NCBI GenBank assembly: GCA_964016885.1 | Contig: OZ024740.1 | Coordinates: 9,196,450 to 9,260,449, forward strand | Length of the DNA: 64,000 nucleotides | Source: Eledone cirrhosa | Lineage: Eukaryota; Mollusca; Cephalopoda; Octopoda; Eledonidae | Direction of reading: 5' to 3' | Part shown: in pieces, positions 61,401 through 64,000 of the stretch | Numbering within the stretch: position 1 is the stretch's first letter | How the letters are laid out: the number at the start of each line of letters is the position of its first letter | Made by a program: the position numbers and the translations under genes | Notes under the pieces: model-generated | Seen by the model: only the letters and a program-made list of their open reading frames with translations | Database searches by the model: none | What the model was told of the DNA's origin: nothing

Positions 61401-63366
61401 TTTCTATTTGTATGTCAGTTTCGATTGGTATGTCAGTTTCTATTGGTATATCAGTTTCGATTGGTATACCAGTTTCGATTGGTATATCAGTTTCGATTGG
61501 TATGTCAGTTTCTATTATTATGTCAGTTTCTATTGGTATGTCAGTTTCAATTGGTATATCAGTTTCGATTGGTATGTCAGATTTATTGGTATGTCAATTT
61601 CGATTGGTATATCAGTTTCGATTGGTATGTCAGTTTCTATTGGTATATCAGTTTTGATTGTTTGTTAGTTTCTGTTGGTATGTCAGTTCCGATTGGTATG
61701 TTAGTCCTCGATTCGTATGACAGTTTCAATTGGTATGTCAGTTTCGATTGGTATGTCAGTTTCGATTAGTATGTCAGTTTTGATTGGTTTGTCAGTTTCT
61801 ATTGGTATAGCGGTTTCCATTGGTATATCAGTTTCAATTGGTATGTCAGTTTCTATTGGTATATCAGTTTCTATTGGTATGTCAATTGTGATTTGTATGT
61901 AAGTTTCTATTGGTATATCAGTTTCGATTGGTATATCAGTTTCTATTGGTATATCAGTTTCGATTGGTATATCAGTTTCTATTCGTATATCATTTCCGAT
62001 TGGTATATCAGTTTCGATTTCTATATCAATTTCTATTGGTATATCAGTTCCGATTGGTATATCAGTTTCAATTGGTATATCAGTTTCTATTGATATACCA
62101 GTTTCGATTAGTATGTCAGTTTCTATTGGTATGTAAGTTTCGATTACTATATCAATTTCTATTGGTATGTCAGTTTCGATTGGTATGTCAGTTTCTACTG
62201 GTATGTTAGTCCTCGATTCGTATGTCAGTTTCTATTGGTATATCAATTTTGATTGGTATGTCAGTTTCTATTGGTATGCCAGTTTCTATTGGTATATCAG
62301 TTTCGATTGGTATATCAGTTTCGATTAGTATGTCAGTTTCGATTCGTTTGTCAGTTTCAATTGGTATGTCAGTTTCGATTGGTATGTCAGTTTCGATTAG
62401 TATGTCAGTTTCTATTGGTATATCAGTTTCTATTGGTATGTCAGTTTTGATTGGTATGTCAGTTTCTATTGGTATATCAGTTTCGATTGGTATATCAGTT
62501 TCTATTAGTATATCAGTTCCAATTGGTATATCAGTTTCGATTGCTATGTCAGTTTCGATTACTATATCAGTTTCTATTGGTATATCAGTTTCTATTGGTA
62601 TGTCAATTGTGATTTGTATTTAAGTTTCTATTGGTATATCAGTTTCGATTGGTATATCAGTTTCTATTCGTATATCATTTCCGATTGGTATATCAGTTTC
62701 GATTTCTATATCAATTTCTATTGGTATATCAGTTCCGATTGGTATATCAGTTTCAATTGGTATATCAGTTTCTATTGGTATATCAGTTTCGATTGATATA
62801 CCAGTTTCGATTAGTATGTCAGTTTCTATTGGTATGTAAGTTTCGATTACTATATCAATTTCTATTGGTATGTCAGTTTCGATTGGTATGTCAGTTTCTA
62901 TTGGTATGTTAGTCCTCGATTCGTATGTCAGTTTCTATTGGTATATCAATTTTGATTGGTATGTCAGTTTCTATTGGTATGCCAGTTTCTATTGGTATAT
63001 CAGTTTCGATTGGTATATCAGTTTCGATTAGTATGTCAGTTTCGATTCGTTTGTCAGTTTCAATTGGTATGTCAGTTTCGATTGGTATGTCAGTTTCGAT
63101 TAGTATGTCAGTTTCTATTGGTATATCAGTTTCTATTGGTATGTCAGTTTTGATTGGTATGTCAGTTTCTATTGGTATATCAGTTTCGATTGGTATATCA
63201 GTTTCTATTAGTATATCAGTTCCAATTGGTATATCAGTTTCGATTGCTATGTCAGTTTCGATTACTATATCAGTTTCTATTGCTATGTCAGTTTGGATTG
63301 GTTTGTCAGTTTCTATTGGTATATCAGTTTCTATAGGTATATCAGTTTCTATTGGTATGTCAGTTT
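58468..63366. repeat. Higher-order block D, copy 3
   Basis: From 58468 to about 61960 it matches 54673 onward at offset 3795. Two extra units appear at about 61945-61980. From 62222 to 63366 it matches 52579-53723 at offset 9643, including the 703-bp tandem pair. Copy 3 therefore carries the right-hand part that follows copy 1 but is missing after copy 2. Confidence 0.88.
61893..63316. repeat. 703-bp tandem duplication, second occurrence
   Basis: Two adjacent copies: 61893-62613 (721 bp, the 703-bp unit with two units gained and one lost) and 62614-63316 (703 bp). The second has ATTTAAG where the related copies read ATGTAAG. It is the counterpart of 52268-53673. Confidence 0.83.
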
Positions 63367-64000
63367 CGATTGGTATGTTAGTCCTCGATTTGTATGTCAG
63401 TTTCTATTGGTATAGCAATTTCGATTGGTAGGTCAGTTTCTATTGGTAGTTCAGATTCTATTGATATATTAATTTCGATTGGTATGTCAGTTTCGATTTG
63501 TATATAATTTTCGATTCGTATGTCAGTATCGATTGGTATGTCAGTTTCGATTGGTATGTCAGTTTCAATTTGTATGTCAGTTTCGATTGGTATATCAGTA
63601 TCGATTAGTATGTCAGTTTCTATTGGTATATAAGTTTTGATTAGTATATCAGTTACTATTGATATGTCAGTTTCGATTGGTATGTCAGTTTCAATTGGTA
63701 TGTCACTTTCTAATGGTATATAAGATTCGATTGGTATGTTAGTTTCGATTAGTATATCAGCTTCTATTGGTACGTGAGTTTCTATTGTTATGTCAGTTTC
63801 GATTGGTATATAAGTTTCGAATAGTATGTCATTTTCTATTGGTATATCGGTTTCCATTGGTATATCAGTTTCGATTGGTATGTCAGTTTCTATTGGTATA
63901 TCAGTTTCTATTGGTATGTCAGTTTTGATTGGTATGTCAGTTTCTATTGGTATATCAGTTTCTATTGGTATATCAGTTTCTATTGGTATATCAGTTTTGA
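63367..64000. repeat. Divergent satellite segment at the right edge
   Basis: After the last 19-mer (about 63379-63397) the units are more degenerate to about 63860: GGTAGTTCAGATTC, ATATTAATTTCG, ATATAATTTTCG, TATAAGTTTTG and TACGTGAG variants occur. Stops in the usual satellite frames are more frequent. The final 140 bp return to near-consensus units, and the array runs off the window. Confidence 0.72.

Larger units (their letters stand above)
45385..64000. repeat. 18-bp satellite array, block VI
   Basis: 18.6 kb of uninterrupted satellite running off the right edge of the window. It consists mainly of the second half of the 5.7-kb duplication and three related blocks (48029-52625, 53858-58437, 58468-63366). 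Characteristic of this part is a 17-mer with a CAGATTTATTGG core (for example 49491-49507 and 50066-50082) in place of the CAGTTTTATTGG core used further left. No gene was seen. Confidence 0.98.

Noticed and set aside
1..64000. Telomeric repeat array
   Set aside because: The unit is not a TTAGGG-type telomere repeat and no such repeat was noticed in the window.

Overview
This window is eukaryotic repetitive DNA with no recognisable host gene. About 58.7 kb of the 64 kb is a single satellite: a head-to-tail array of an 18-bp unit (consensus TCAGTTTCGATTGGTATG on the + strand, roughly 3,260 units). It begins and ends mid-array, so the true array is longer than the window. Only five insertions interrupt it, about 5.3 kb in total: two copies of a ~398-bp SINE-like element (13291-13688 and 16960-17357, minus orientation) and three 5'-truncated copies of one non-LTR retrotransposon (18363-20046 plus; 38242-39652 and 43974-45384 minus). 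The insertions carry motifs I associate from memory with cephalopod interspersed repeats: a terminal (ATC/GAT)n run, GCTAGCATGGGTT, and a block containing GGATGCCCTTCCTAACACCA. A squid, cuttlefish or octopus genome is therefore the most likely source; this is recognition, not a search result.

The array is hierarchical. Level 1 is the 18-bp unit, variable mainly at positions 9 (G/T/A), 13 (G/A/T) and 18 (G/A). Level 2 is made of rare length variants, a 17-bp unit and a 19-bp unit. They recur as a module of one 17-mer, usually nine 18-mers, then one 19-mer, which restores the 18-nt phase (17+9x18+19 = 198 = 11x18). A 7-unit (126-bp) higher-order repeat fills parts of 35.0-36.8 kb. Level 3 is kilobase-scale duplication: 1-4220 recurs at 26960-31468; 6510-7775 recurs at 11747-13012 and 14840-16105; 11747-14223 recurs with its insertion as 14840-17891; 20.9-25.9 kb is several rounds of a 1.3-1.7 kb block; 37697-43428 is followed by its near-identical tandem copy 43429-49160, retroelement included; and 48029-52625, 53858-58437 and 58468-63366 are three related blocks.

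The only genuine protein-coding material is retroelement reverse transcriptase. It shows RT motifs A, B and C (YADD), a C4HC3 PHD-like zinc finger after the RT, and a C-terminal region of RTE type. The plus copy has one in-frame UGA just before YADD; the two minus copies have glycine there but start later. The hundreds of other open frames (MSVSIG, QFRLVC, SFDWYV and ETDIPI hexapeptide repeats) follow directly from a unit length divisible by three that lacks stops in most frames. They are not annotated as genes.

History as inferred: several independent retroelement insertions landed in the array, and the array then amplified in blocks, carrying insertions with it. The duplicated SINE-like copies differ at about six sites in 398 bp, whereas I saw no difference between the two minus LINE copies, so the 5.7-kb duplication is younger or more recently homogenised, provided it is not an assembly artefact.
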